This document shows positions 1 to 7,978 of a DNA stretch of 64,000 nt, in pieces (position 1 is the stretch's first letter; every line of letters starts with the position of its first letter). The notes beneath the pieces were generated by a model. It was not told the origin of the DNA, made no database searches, and saw nothing but the letters and a program-made list of their open reading frames with translations. This stretch comes from an uncultured Granulosicoccaceae bacterium (GTDB taxonomy: Bacteria > Pseudomonadota > Gammaproteobacteria > Granulosicoccales > Granulosicoccaceae). The position numbers were made by a program, and so were the translations under genes. The stretch lies in NCBI GenBank assembly GCA_937927895.1, contig CALGKA010000013.1:62001-126000 (forward strand), in the 5' to 3' direction.

Positions 1-2
1 AA

Positions 3-800
3 ACCGCAGAACTTGAATTAGATTCTTTTCGAGCTTTACTCTCGACTAATACCGCCATTGTCTGCATGACGCATAGTTCCAATATTATTGGCACCATTAA
101 CCCGGTTGAGCAGGTGATTGAGCTTTGCCGCGCCAATAACACCCGGGTGGCAATCGACGGTGTATCGTTTGCACCACATCAATGGCCAGATATTCCAACT
201 CTCGCACCCGATGCTTATTGTTTTAGCACCTACAAAACCTATGGGACTCATATGGGTGTGATGTTTACCAGCGAAGACTTCAGAACACAACTAACACCGC
301 AATCTCACTATTTTAACGAGCGCTATGCAAACAAGTTGCTCGACACTACTGGCCCTGATCACGCATCAATTGCGGCGTTAGCAGGATTAGGTGAATATTT
401 CAGTGCCAGTCACTCACATCATTTCGGAGTCAGTGATGTAACGCTCTATGAAAAAGCACTGCAAATCTCTGCTCTCATGCACGCGCACGAAACAGAATTA
501 TGCAAACACCTACTAGATGGCATCGTTGATTTGCCTATTACTATATTAGGTCGTAACAACACTGACGGGCGTGAAGCCAATATTGCATTAACCTCAACCA
601 AATATACCTCAGCCGAGCTATCTGCGCACTTAGCCAAACACAATATCGCCGCGGGCAATGGTGATTTCTATGCTACACGGTTACTTAAAAGCGCAGGCAT
701 AAACGACACCGAAGACGGCGTACTGCGAATTAGCTTTGCGCACTACAACAACATTGACGATGTCAATCGAGTCATTGCAGCACTAAAGGAAATTCATTAG
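3..800 (+). CDS. Cysteine desulfurase-like class V aminotransferase (5' truncated)
   Basis: The reading frame is open to the left window edge, so the ATG at 66 in the ORF track is probably internal and the N-terminus is missing. The visible 265 residues are the C-terminal part of a PLP-dependent fold type I enzyme of aminotransferase class V. The cofactor Asp lies in AIDGVSFAPH and the Schiff-base Lys in FSTYKTYGTHMG. This arrangement matches the cysteine desulfurase-like (VC1184-type) subfamily rather than IscS or SufS. Members are presumed to act on small amino-acid substrates, but the reaction is not established. The substrate cannot be read from the sequence. The next gene follows on the same strand after about 96 nt. 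Confidence 0.8.
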   Translation, partial: TAELELDSFRALLSTNTAIVCMTHSSNIIGTINPVEQVIELCRANNTRVAIDGVSFAPHQWPDIPTLAPDAYCFSTYKTYGTHMGVMFTSEDFRTQLTPQSHYFNERYANKLLDTTGPDHASIAALAGLGEYFSASHSHHFGVSDVTLYEKALQISALMHAHETELCKHLLDGIVDLPITILGRNNTDGREANIALTSTKYTSAELSAHLAKHNIAAGNGDFYATRLLKSAGINDTEDGVLRISFAHYNNIDDVNRVIAALKEIH

Positions 801-896
801 CTTAAGAAGCTTTACACCTAAGACCCATGATCGAATTTTGAGCTCACACTGTCGCTTGAGGTAAACTGCCTATTATCTGGAAATATTGGAATACCC

Positions 897-1796
897 ATGA
901 ACGAGCTAATCATAAAACTCAAAGGTGAAGTCACCGATACCAACTTTGACGAGTGGAAAAACGAGCTGATCGCACGGGTAAAAAATGTCAATACAGATCT
1001 GGTCAAAGACGAAGACTTCGCCAACGCCGAAGACGATGTAAAAGCCATTAAGGCAGGTGAAAAATCACTAAAAGCGGCAAAAGCCTCGGCGCTGGAACAA
1101 GCTGATGAGATTCAAAAGCTCTTTGCCGCCATTGATGAAGTCTCAGAAGAAGCCAGACAAGCGCGACTCAGTCTCGAGCGGCAGATTAAAAAACGAAAAC
1201 TTGAAATCAAAGAAGAGATTATCGATAGCGGATATGAAGCCATCGAAACCTATTTGAGCGAGCAAAGTGAAGCGTTGCAATCACTCAACCATTCATGGCT
1301 TGACCGGGATTCAATCGAAGAGGCCACCAAGGGCAAGCGAACTTCCACCAGTATGCAGAAAGCAGTCACGACACTGATGGTGAAAATAAAAGGTGAAATC
1401 GCAGACCGCGAAGAGCAGATCAAAGAAAACCAACAAACGCTTAAACAAATAGATAAAAGTTACAGTGCTGTTTTCCAAGACGACGACACACTGGTTCTTT
1501 TAGACGCTGACGAACTTACCGCCACTATCGATGAGCGGATCGAATTTTTTGAAGCAGAAAAGAAAAAACGAGCACCTGAACCGGTAGCCGAAGTGGCCGT
1601 CACTGAGGCAGAAACTCAGTCAGATGAAGAACCCGAAGCAAATGAAGAAGATGACAGTGCGATTCACCCGGCAGATGAATCGCATGTAATTTCTATAGAG
1701 GTTTTCGCGCAAGTAGATGCAGCACAAGAACTATTCGATGAAATCGACGATCGCTATTCTAATCGTGAAATCGTGGGTGAAATCAAGCTTAGCTAG
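897..1796 (+). CDS. Coiled-coil protein resembling phage DUF1351 family
   Basis: A 299-residue, highly charged soluble protein with no signal peptide or membrane segment. Residues 1-130 read as a short beta N-terminus followed by long Lys/Glu-rich helices (KSLKAAKASALEQADEIQ, ERQIKKRKLEIKEE). This is the pattern of DUF1351 proteins, which are mostly annotated in phages. Residues about 215-260 form an acidic Glu/Ala-rich linker. The ATG at 897 follows a weak purine stretch. The final codons and TAG stop lie inside dispersed element copy A. Function is unknown. The DUF1351 assignment is pattern recognition only, and no other phage genes are nearby. Confidence 0.6.
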   Translation: MNELIIKLKGEVTDTNFDEWKNELIARVKNVNTDLVKDEDFANAEDDVKAIKAGEKSLKAAKASALEQADEIQKLFAAIDEVSEEARQARLSLERQIKKRKLEIKEEIIDSGYEAIETYLSEQSEALQSLNHSWLDRDSIEEATKGKRTSTSMQKAVTTLMVKIKGEIADREEQIKENQQTLKQIDKSYSAVFQDDDTLVLLDADELTATIDERIEFFEAEKKKRAPEPVAEVAVTEAETQSDEEPEANEEDDSAIHPADESHVISIEVFAQVDAAQELFDEIDDRYSNREIVGEIKLS

Positions 1797-1966
1797 TGTC
1801 CGTCCATAAACAGCGCGTAGCGAGGTTGTTCCAGGTGCGTGAGATTTTGCCTACTACATGTAGGCGTTTAGTCATTCTAAATAACTACATGTAGTCGGTA
1901 AAAGATTGCGCACCTGGGGCGACCGCAGTAGCGTTCGTTAATGGGTGGGACTAGCTAGCTAGTGCC
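1789..1966. repeat. Dispersed palindromic element, copy A (long form)
   Basis: Outer arms TAGCTAGTGTCCGTCCATAAAC and its imperfect complement ATGGGTGGGACTAGCTAGC enclose the shared core GCGACCGCAGTAGCGTTCG. That core is the reverse complement of the core in copies B and C. Unlike those, this copy holds an extra inner segment that is itself a long palindrome: CCAGGTGCGTGAGATTTTGCC...ACTACATGTAG on one arm, CTACATGTAGTCGG...GCGCACCTGG on the other. The element fills the gap between two convergent genes and provides both stop codons. No ORF is present. It resembles a REP/BIME or MITE-type non-autonomous element. Confidence 0.75.
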
Positions 1967-2722
1967 AAGTTTTGCAAGCTCAGATGCAGTATGGCGTGCA
2001 CCCGCCATGGCAAAGCCATGCTCAGATGCAATATGGAACATTGTCACGCCCAGCTTGTTTAGAGCAGCTGCCGTACTGGTATCGGGTGCGAAAGTAATGC
2101 AGCATTTGTTGTTTGCTTTAGTGGCTACCCCAACTTTGGCAATCGCATCTCTGACGAGCTTATCGTTGATATCCGTAACACCATAACAAACAGCTAAATC
2201 TGCAGGCCCCACAAATAAGGCATCAACCCCTTCTACTGCTGCAATATTCTCGCAGTCATCTACACCTTCAGGTTCTTCAATTTGAACAACCACAACAGTA
2301 TCGTCTTGGCTTTTCTGCAATAGCTCTGGCATTTTCCTGGTAGTAAAACCCGCCCAACGAGTTGAACCTGCATAACCACGACCACCGTGCCCAAAACGCG
2401 ACCACTGCGCGACTTCTTTTGCCTTCTCAACGGTATCAACGTGGGGTACAACAACACCTGTAGCACCACTGTCTAAGACCTTAAGAATTTCATGCCGCTC
2501 ACCAGAGGGCACACGTACTAAGGTTGGAAAATTCAAGGCGTTAGCCACAGCAAGGCAGGCATCAAGACGACCACGGTCATAAGGTGCGTGTTCAGCGTCA
2601 ATCGTTATATAGTCGAGACCGGACAGCGCCATAATTTCGATGATGTCGTGCGATGGAGTTTTAACGAATGTTCCGCTAAGAATATCGCCACGCAGCATTC
2701 GTGTACGTAGACTGTCTGTCAT
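1955..2722 (-). CDS. HpcH/HpaI family class II aldolase
   Basis: A 255-residue TIM-barrel enzyme of the HpcH/HpaI aldolase/citrate lyase family. These metal-dependent enzymes cleave 2-keto-3-deoxy acids, for example 2,4-dihydroxyhept-2-enedioate or 2-keto-3-deoxy-L-rhamnonate, to pyruvate plus an aldehyde. Visible family features are the base in IDAEHAPYDRGRL (His45), Arg70 in LVRVPSG, the metal ligands Glu149 in QIEEPEG and Asp175 in VGPADLA, and full family length. The ATG at 2722 is preceded by AAAGG. There is no aromatic-catabolism cluster here, so the substrate is unassigned. The last codons and TAG stop come from repeat copy A. Confidence 0.88.
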   Translation of the reverse strand: MTDSLRTRMLRGDILSGTFVKTPSHDIIEIMALSGLDYITIDAEHAPYDRGRLDACLAVANALNFPTLVRVPSGERHEILKVLDSGATGVVVPHVDTVEKAKEVAQWSRFGHGGRGYAGSTRWAGFTTRKMPELLQKSQDDTVVVVQIEEPEGVDDCENIAAVEGVDALFVGPADLAVCYGVTDINDKLVRDAIAKVGVATKANNKCCITFAPDTSTAAALNKLGVTMFHIASEHGFAMAGARHTASELAKLGTS

Positions 2723-2782
2723 TTGAATAACCTTTTGTGGGTTAGCTATAGTTATAAATTAATACCTTTGGAGCAAAGTATT

Positions 2783-3952
2783 GTGCTGAATGCAAATAGT
2801 CAACTATTTATAGGGAATTGCCGTAATTGGCTATCAAAAAATCCTATAAAGTGGAAAATATTTTGTTTAGTCTTTTCGTTGTACACACTAAACGCGTGCA
2901 GTGGGGGTAGTCAGAATTTTTCGCAATTTCCAGGTTTTAGCGAATACTTCGCCGCGAATACACCTAACGATCAGCTACCGACAGCCGACGAAATAGCGCT
3001 ACTGGAAAAATACAAACCGACCCTATACAAAGCTATAGATCAAAGAGAACCCATAGACTTCTATAAAGACTATATCAGTCACGGAGAATTATATGTCTCA
3101 GGCAACAAGATCACTAACAACGTAACTGCCGAAATTCTAAACCAGTACTCGGATTATCCCGACACGGTTTTTAAATATACCGGCAACTATAAAGAAAAAG
3201 GTACAACGGTACTCTACGGCCGTATTGATCGACAGGCAGTTGAACATAACGGCGCACAGCATGACATCACCTTTTTAACCTATAACCTGGTTTTTCCCGT
3301 TAGTGGGATTTTAAAAGATTTAGGTTTATTAAAATCAATTGGTCTAGGCATCGGTGGAAACTTAAACGACTGGCATCAGCTTGATCACTATGTTGGTGTG
3401 ACAGTGGCGCTACTAGAAAATACGCCTGTTGCCATGACTTTGCAGCAACACAATTACCACACTACGTATCTAATAAACGATGCAAACCCAACTATTGCTG
3501 TTGATATAGCAGTACGTTCAAACGAAGTCTACCGGCACACCGAAGGGCAAACGAAACATCCTGCAGTAGGGTTTCTATCTGGTGACAATATAGAGTTTTT
3601 AACTACCGGTAAAAATAAACCAATAATGGCTGGTTTTGATGTAACCAATCCACAGGTAGAGGTGAGTTATGAGTTGCTCTTTCTCCCACCAAACGATGCA
3701 TTCTATCAATTCAAAGGCTACTTGGGAAAACATAGGCTGCTACCCGGTCGCAGCGGCCCACCAGGTGCCGACTATGCTACATTACCTGGCCTTATGCCAC
3801 GGGCTTATCGCTTGTTTACAGGCTACCGTTCTACTGATGTAGAAAAAGAAGCAGAATTATTCAATGAATTGTTTGATTGGGAGAACATCGCAGTACGTGA
3901 AAACGCCATTGCACCTTTTCAAGAAAGATTCTTTGACGCAATTAGTCAGTAA
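2783..3952 (+). CDS. Predicted lipoprotein of unknown function
   Basis: The track starts this ORF at a TTG at 2723. I prefer the GTG at 2783, which has GGAG nine bases upstream and yields a type II signal peptide: a basic region (KNPIKWK), a hydrophobic stretch, then lipobox LNAC. Cys39 counted from that GTG would be lipidated, and Ser at +2 suggests outer-membrane sorting by the E. coli rule. The mature part is about 350 residues, soluble, with no repeat or catalytic motif I recognise. It is divergent from the HpcH/HpaI gene and convergent with the PhyH-type dioxygenase (7 nt apart). Function is unknown and the start is uncertain. Confidence 0.6.
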   Translation: MLNANSQLFIGNCRNWLSKNPIKWKIFCLVFSLYTLNACSGGSQNFSQFPGFSEYFAANTPNDQLPTADEIALLEKYKPTLYKAIDQREPIDFYKDYISHGELYVSGNKITNNVTAEILNQYSDYPDTVFKYTGNYKEKGTTVLYGRIDRQAVEHNGAQHDITFLTYNLVFPVSGILKDLGLLKSIGLGIGGNLNDWHQLDHYVGVTVALLENTPVAMTLQQHNYHTTYLINDANPTIAVDIAVRSNEVYRHTEGQTKHPAVGFLSGDNIEFLTTGKNKPIMAGFDVTNPQVEVSYELLFLPPNDAFYQFKGYLGKHRLLPGRSGPPGADYATLPGLMPRAYRLFTGYRSTDVEKEAELFNELFDWENIAVRENAIAPFQERFFDAISQ

Positions 3953-3959
3953 TATTTTA

Positions 3960-4835
3960 TTATGCCGGCGTTTCAAAACCAGTTAGCGGCATATCATCAC
4001 TTCGCACCAACCAGTTGTCTGCAGGGTAGTGACAACTACCATCAATTACATGCAGTGTGTAAGCATGGCGTGAATTATCAGAACGATTAGCACCACTTAG
4101 ATGCGGCAGTTTTCCGTGTAGCAATACCAACGATCCTTTTTTGGCTTCAAGTGCTACAGCCTGAGCCTTCCAATCCGGCTCTTCAATAGCAGTGAACGTT
4201 AGATCACCATTATCATTGCGGTGGAAGCGTTCTTTCAAAGGACCTTTATGTTCGCCAGGTAGTGCATACATGCAGCCGTTTTCAACAGTGGCATCTTCAA
4301 GTGCCACCCAAAACCCGGTACAACTTAGTGGGTCGGTATATAAAAAGGTACTGTCTTGATGGCAGTTAACTTCACCGCCAATACGCGGGGATTTAAATAT
4401 ATACATCGACTGCAGAAGTTTAGGATCTGTATAGCCGATCTGCTGAGCTAATCGATTTAATTTATCTGATCTTGAGAAGCGACTAAATACCGGATCAAGA
4501 TCATGTAAGGCATGGCCTATTTTATTCACTGATTCAGTCGCGGGATACTTTAATTCACCTGACTCGTTTAGCGATTCTGATTCCAGGAAAAATCGTATTT
4601 TATCGCCGGAAGTTTGGAAGTATTCATCTTTTGCGTGACTGTGAGCGGTGGTAGAAAATACACTGCTGAGCGCTGTAATATCGGTTTCCTCTATTAAATG
4701 ATTTGCACGCTCGCGCAGGCTGTCGCATTCTGTATTACTGAAAAATCGCTCAAGCACCAAATAGCCATCACTGTCGTAGGCGGTCAGCATTTCTGAACTT
4801 AACGTTCCATCGTTTGCACACTCAAACCGTTTCAT
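3960..4835 (-). CDS. Phytanoyl-CoA dioxygenase (PhyH) family oxygenase
   Basis: A 291-residue Fe(II)/2-oxoglutarate-dependent dioxygenase of the PhyH family. The iron-binding facial triad is visible as H159-x-D161 (NCHQDSTFLY) and a distal His (about H245, KLPHLSGANRSD), followed by Arg256 that would bind the 2-oxoglutarate carboxylate. Such enzymes hydroxylate small molecules or lipid-derived acids, and the substrate cannot be read here. The ATG at 4835 has AGGGT upstream. It is divergent from a CHK-type kinase gene across about 89 nt, so the two may share a regulatory region. Confidence 0.85.
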   Translation of the reverse strand: MKRFECANDGTLSSEMLTAYDSDGYLVLERFFSNTECDSLRERANHLIEETDITALSSVFSTTAHSHAKDEYFQTSGDKIRFFLESESLNESGELKYPATESVNKIGHALHDLDPVFSRFSRSDKLNRLAQQIGYTDPKLLQSMYIFKSPRIGGEVNCHQDSTFLYTDPLSCTGFWVALEDATVENGCMYALPGEHKGPLKERFHRNDNGDLTFTAIEEPDWKAQAVALEAKKGSLVLLHGKLPHLSGANRSDNSRHAYTLHVIDGSCHYPADNWLVRSDDMPLTGFETPA

Positions 4836-4924
4836 TTTTTTGACCCTGTCTATCAGCTGATTACAATACTGCTTTTCAGTTAGAATACAGGCCCTTTCAG
4901 ATCAAATCCAACTCAGATCACGCC

Positions 4925-5905
4925 ATGCCAGATCTTTGGAAATCCTTAGCGGTTAATCAAACACTCGCTCAAGATGCGCTGAAATTAGAGACTATTCAAT
5001 CGCTTTGGAGCGGTTACGGTGAGATTTTTCGGCTACAACTGATTCCGGAGTCACTCGGTAGCCTTATTGTTAAGCAGGTAACACCACCAACCTCAGAACA
5101 TCACCCGCGTGGTTGGAATACCGACCGATCACAGCTACGTAAACTGCGCTCTTATGAGGTGGAAAGTTATTGGTATACGCAGTGGAGCCAGCACTGCAAT
5201 GACCAGTGCAGAGTCGCTAAGCATATAGGTTCAGCAACCGAGAATTGTCACAGCGTTATTCTTCTAGAAGATCTTGACGCCAGTGGCTATTTTCAGCGCC
5301 ACTCACAACTATTACCAACACAAGCCAAAACTTGTCTTAATTGGCTTGCGCATTTTCACGCACAATTCATGCACTCAACAGCTAATGGTTTATGGCCTAT
5401 TGGAAGTTATTGGCATCTGGATACACGCCCTGATGAATACGCCGCAATGAAGCCTGGTAAAATTAAAACCCATGCACACAAGATTGATCAGCTGTTAAAT
5501 AACTGTGAATATCAGACAATTGTGCACGGTGATGCAAAGGTCGCAAACTTTTGCTTCAACAAAAACAGCACAAAAGCCGCCGCGGTAGATTTTCAATACG
5601 TTGGTGGCGGATGCGGAATGAAAGATGTTGCGTATTTTTTTGGCAGTTGTTTTAACGAACATGAGTGCGAGCAATATGTACCCGCACTTCTAGACTACTA
5701 CTTTGATACTCTTTCAGATGCTTTAACTGATAGAGATATCAATACACTTACGCTTGAAGAAGAGTGGCGAAAAATGTTCGCACCCGCGTGGACTGACTTC
5801 CATCGGTTTTTACTGGGCTGGATGCCTGGACATGCAAAAATACACAGCTATACCGAATCTTTGGCATTAGAAACGCTTGCTTTAGTTGAGGGCCAAAACA
5901 AGTAG
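4925..5905 (+). CDS. CHK/ecdysteroid kinase-like phosphotransferase
   Basis: A 326-residue protein of the aminoglycoside-phosphotransferase/choline-kinase superfamily, closest to the CHK (ecdysteroid kinase-like) branch. The likely ATP-binding Lys is K50 (SLIVKQV). The catalytic loop is IVHGDAKVANF (about 200-209), and the metal-binding DFG-equivalent is VDFQYVGGGCG (about 221). Family members phosphorylate small hydroxylated molecules, and the substrate is unknown here. The divergent neighbour is a PhyH dioxygenase that introduces hydroxyl groups. A hydroxylate-then-phosphorylate pairing is possible but is inference only. Confidence 0.78.
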   Translation: MPDLWKSLAVNQTLAQDALKLETIQSLWSGYGEIFRLQLIPESLGSLIVKQVTPPTSEHHPRGWNTDRSQLRKLRSYEVESYWYTQWSQHCNDQCRVAKHIGSATENCHSVILLEDLDASGYFQRHSQLLPTQAKTCLNWLAHFHAQFMHSTANGLWPIGSYWHLDTRPDEYAAMKPGKIKTHAHKIDQLLNNCEYQTIVHGDAKVANFCFNKNSTKAAAVDFQYVGGGCGMKDVAYFFGSCFNEHECEQYVPALLDYYFDTLSDALTDRDINTLTLEEEWRKMFAPAWTDFHRFLLGWMPGHAKIHSYTESLALETLALVEGQNK

Positions 5906-5918
5906 CCCTTTAAACAGA

Positions 5919-6959
5919 TTACGCAGTCGGATCTTCATCTGTGTTTTCGGTTTCCTCTTGCAACTCATCTAACTGCTCTTCTGATTTATCGAACCAAAGA
6001 CGAGAAACATAGTTATCTTTAGGCCATTGAAGTTCAAATAAGCCAAGCTTTACACCAGTATGACGATCTTTAAGCGATATAAATATTTCCTCTGCTTTGG
6101 CTGTATTGCCAAGCTCGTGTTGCGCTAGACCCTGACTATACATTGCCGTATCAATATAACTGCTATCCGGGTGTTCATCTTGGAGACTCTGTAAATTATC
6201 GTACGCTAACTGGTACTCAGCGTGATCCACCATCTGAATATAAGCGCGCATGTATTTAGCATCGTCTACTAAATAGCTATCACCGTGTTGTCTGAGTAGT
6301 ACATCTAACAATTGCAATGATGCGTATGTATCTCCATCATCGCGCTTGTCTAGTGCTGATTTATACAGCCCAAAGTCACTGCCTGCACCGTATATATCTG
6401 CCTCTTCCAGCAATGGTAGCTTTATCATTGCACGTGCTTTATTGCCGGTTGTGGCACCAGAATTCAGATATTCACGATACATACTACTAGCAGTAACATA
6501 ATCACCTGCTTCTTCATATTCATGCGCCGAGTAATAAAGCGACTCCACCCGGTTTGATCCAACGCCAATAATGGTTTCATAATCAATATCAAGTGACGCT
6601 GTTCTTTGACCACCACCAAGCGGTGAAAATGCCACGTCGATTTCTAGATCATCACCCGGTTCCAACACCATACCTTGTGGAAATTCAGATAGAAAATCCT
6701 CTGGGTTTTCACCTGAAATAACTATGTTATTAATTGGGTAGGTATCGACACCAACGTTGGCAATTCTGAACATTTGCGCCGTACGGCTGCCCACATCTTG
6801 CACACCGTATCGATAATCGGATAACGAGACCTTTAAACCGCTAATCTCTTCAAGCACAGCTGTATCTTCATTGCCACCGGAGCAGGCAGCAAGCAGCGCT
6901 ACAGAGACAAACACCGCAACAGTATTAGCTCGAAAGAATGAATTTCTTTTAGTTGTCAT
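5919..6959 (-). CDS. Lipoprotein with ASH/HYDIN-like N-terminal domain and TPR repeats
   Basis: A 346-residue lipoprotein. The signal peptide ends in lipobox LLAAC (Cys26) with Ser at +2, suggesting the outer membrane. Residues about 40-125 look like an immunoglobulin-like ASH/HYDIN module (FRIANVGVDTYPI, EPGDDLEIDVAFSPLGGGQRT). Residues about 140-305 contain helix pairs with TPR character (YYSAHEYEEAGDYVTASSMY, AQHELGNTAKAEEIF). The C-terminus is acidic. It lies about 50 nt downstream of the HAMP protein gene on the same strand, so the two are probably co-transcribed. A periplasmic scaffold or sensor role is inference. No enzymatic motif is seen. Confidence 0.7.
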   Translation of the reverse strand: MTTKRNSFFRANTVAVFVSVALLAACSGGNEDTAVLEEISGLKVSLSDYRYGVQDVGSRTAQMFRIANVGVDTYPINNIVISGENPEDFLSEFPQGMVLEPGDDLEIDVAFSPLGGGQRTASLDIDYETIIGVGSNRVESLYYSAHEYEEAGDYVTASSMYREYLNSGATTGNKARAMIKLPLLEEADIYGAGSDFGLYKSALDKRDDGDTYASLQLLDVLLRQHGDSYLVDDAKYMRAYIQMVDHAEYQLAYDNLQSLQDEHPDSSYIDTAMYSQGLAQHELGNTAKAEEIFISLKDRHTGVKLGLFELQWPKDNYVSRLWFDKSEEQLDELQEETENTDEDPTA

Positions 6960-7008
6960 GTCTAATCAGTACCAGCTTGAGCAGTGGATTGTCTTACCAA
7001 CTAGAGGA

Positions 7009-7614
7009 TTAAGCTGACGCGTCAGCGGTTTTGAAAAAATCCAATGCTTCACGGCAATTCTGCAGTGACTCCGAAACATCATCAGCATTGGCTGCTGGTT
7101 GATGTTGCAGTTCTTGTAGAGCATCCATCTGGCCTTTAGCATTTGCGATTTGGCGGTTAATGCTAATTACTGCCGATTGCAATGCATCTGATACATCTGC
7201 AAATTCTTTGTCATCATCTGCACGCAGACGAACGTTAAGATTGCCGGCACCAATCTCGTTAAGCGCACGCTTAACTGCTAATAGCGGTGTACCTAGCTTT
7301 CTTATAATGTACATGCTGATCATGCTAGTGACTAATACGTTAACCACAAGCATCATGACTATCCAACGTCCAAGAACGCTCGACATACTAGGAATCTGTT
7401 CGTTTAGCATGGCCATATCTTCCGACACAAACAGCATCGGAGAATTACCAGCCACCAGTTGACCGAGCATACTATGGTACATAGCAGCAAGCATGATCGT
7501 GGTGATCACTAAATAGAGTGTTGCAAACGCAATCACACGACGAATTTCTCGCGCCTGAAAAGTTTTATCTTTAATAAGCGCAAGTAAAAAGAAGGAATCC
7601 GAAGAACGAGCCAT
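7009..7614 (-). CDS. Two-TM HAMP-domain membrane protein without output domain
   Basis: The track start at 7623 is TTG. The ATG at 7614, with AAGG about nine bases upstream, is the better start and gives 201 residues. Counting from the track start, TM1 is about 28-48, a short periplasmic loop about 50-85, and TM2 about 86-107. A HAMP-like linker follows (RKLGTPLLAVKRAL...GNLNVRLRADDD), then a helical tail with heptad-like Leu/Ile. There is no kinase, GGDEF, EAL or chemoreceptor signalling domain. It probably forms an operon with the downstream TPR lipoprotein. It may transmit periplasmic signals to a separate partner. Function is unknown. Confidence 0.72.
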   Translation of the reverse strand: MARSSDSFFLLALIKDKTFQAREIRRVIAFATLYLVITTIMLAAMYHSMLGQLVAGNSPMLFVSEDMAMLNEQIPSMSSVLGRWIVMMLVVNVLVTSMISMYIIRKLGTPLLAVKRALNEIGAGNLNVRLRADDDKEFADVSDALQSAVISINRQIANAKGQMDALQELQHQPAANADDVSESLQNCREALDFFKTADASA

Positions 7615-7814
7615 AATCGACAACCTTGTTAGATCTGGTAACTATCACTAATTTGTCGACTATTCTCAGCACAACTTGATCGCCATTTGATTGACCATTA
7701 CCTAGTGATAGGTATCAATTGTGAACCGTGTCAGTATTGTGTGTAACAGGGCACTATCGGCCGAGGGGTTTTGGTTGATATTCGCGTGTTTTTTCACGCT
7801 AAATACAATGCAAA

Positions 7815-7910
7815 TGGCGGAAGAACGTGGGAGTCGAACCCACTAAACACGTCTAACGCGTTTCATCGGATTTGAAATCCGTGCCCGTCACCGGATCGGG
7901 ATGTTCTTCC
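7815..7910 (-). tRNA. selC: tRNA-Sec (anticodon UCA)
   Basis: On the minus strand the sequence folds as a selenocysteine tRNA. It has an 8-bp acceptor stem (GGAAGAAC/GTTCTTCC), an extended D stem (CCCG/CGGG), an anticodon loop TTTCAAA with anticodon UCA (7873-7875), a long variable arm (AAACGCGTTAGACGTGTTT), a T arm GTGGG-TTCGACT-CCCAC, and an encoded G-CCA end. The 8-bp acceptor stem, UCA anticodon and roughly 96-nt length distinguish it from tRNA-Ser. The organism should therefore also encode SelA, SelB and SelD, which are not in this window. Confidence 0.96.
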
Positions 7911-7978
7911 TAAGCATTAACTATTGTCCGCTTTCTATCATGCTTCATTATCTCACACCAGCGTGATCATACGTCATT

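Noticed and set aside
36-290. Minus-strand 84-codon ORF over the truncated aminotransferase
   Set aside because: It is a shadow of the plus-strand frame that carries the PLP-lysine motif; no ribosome binding site or family similarity.
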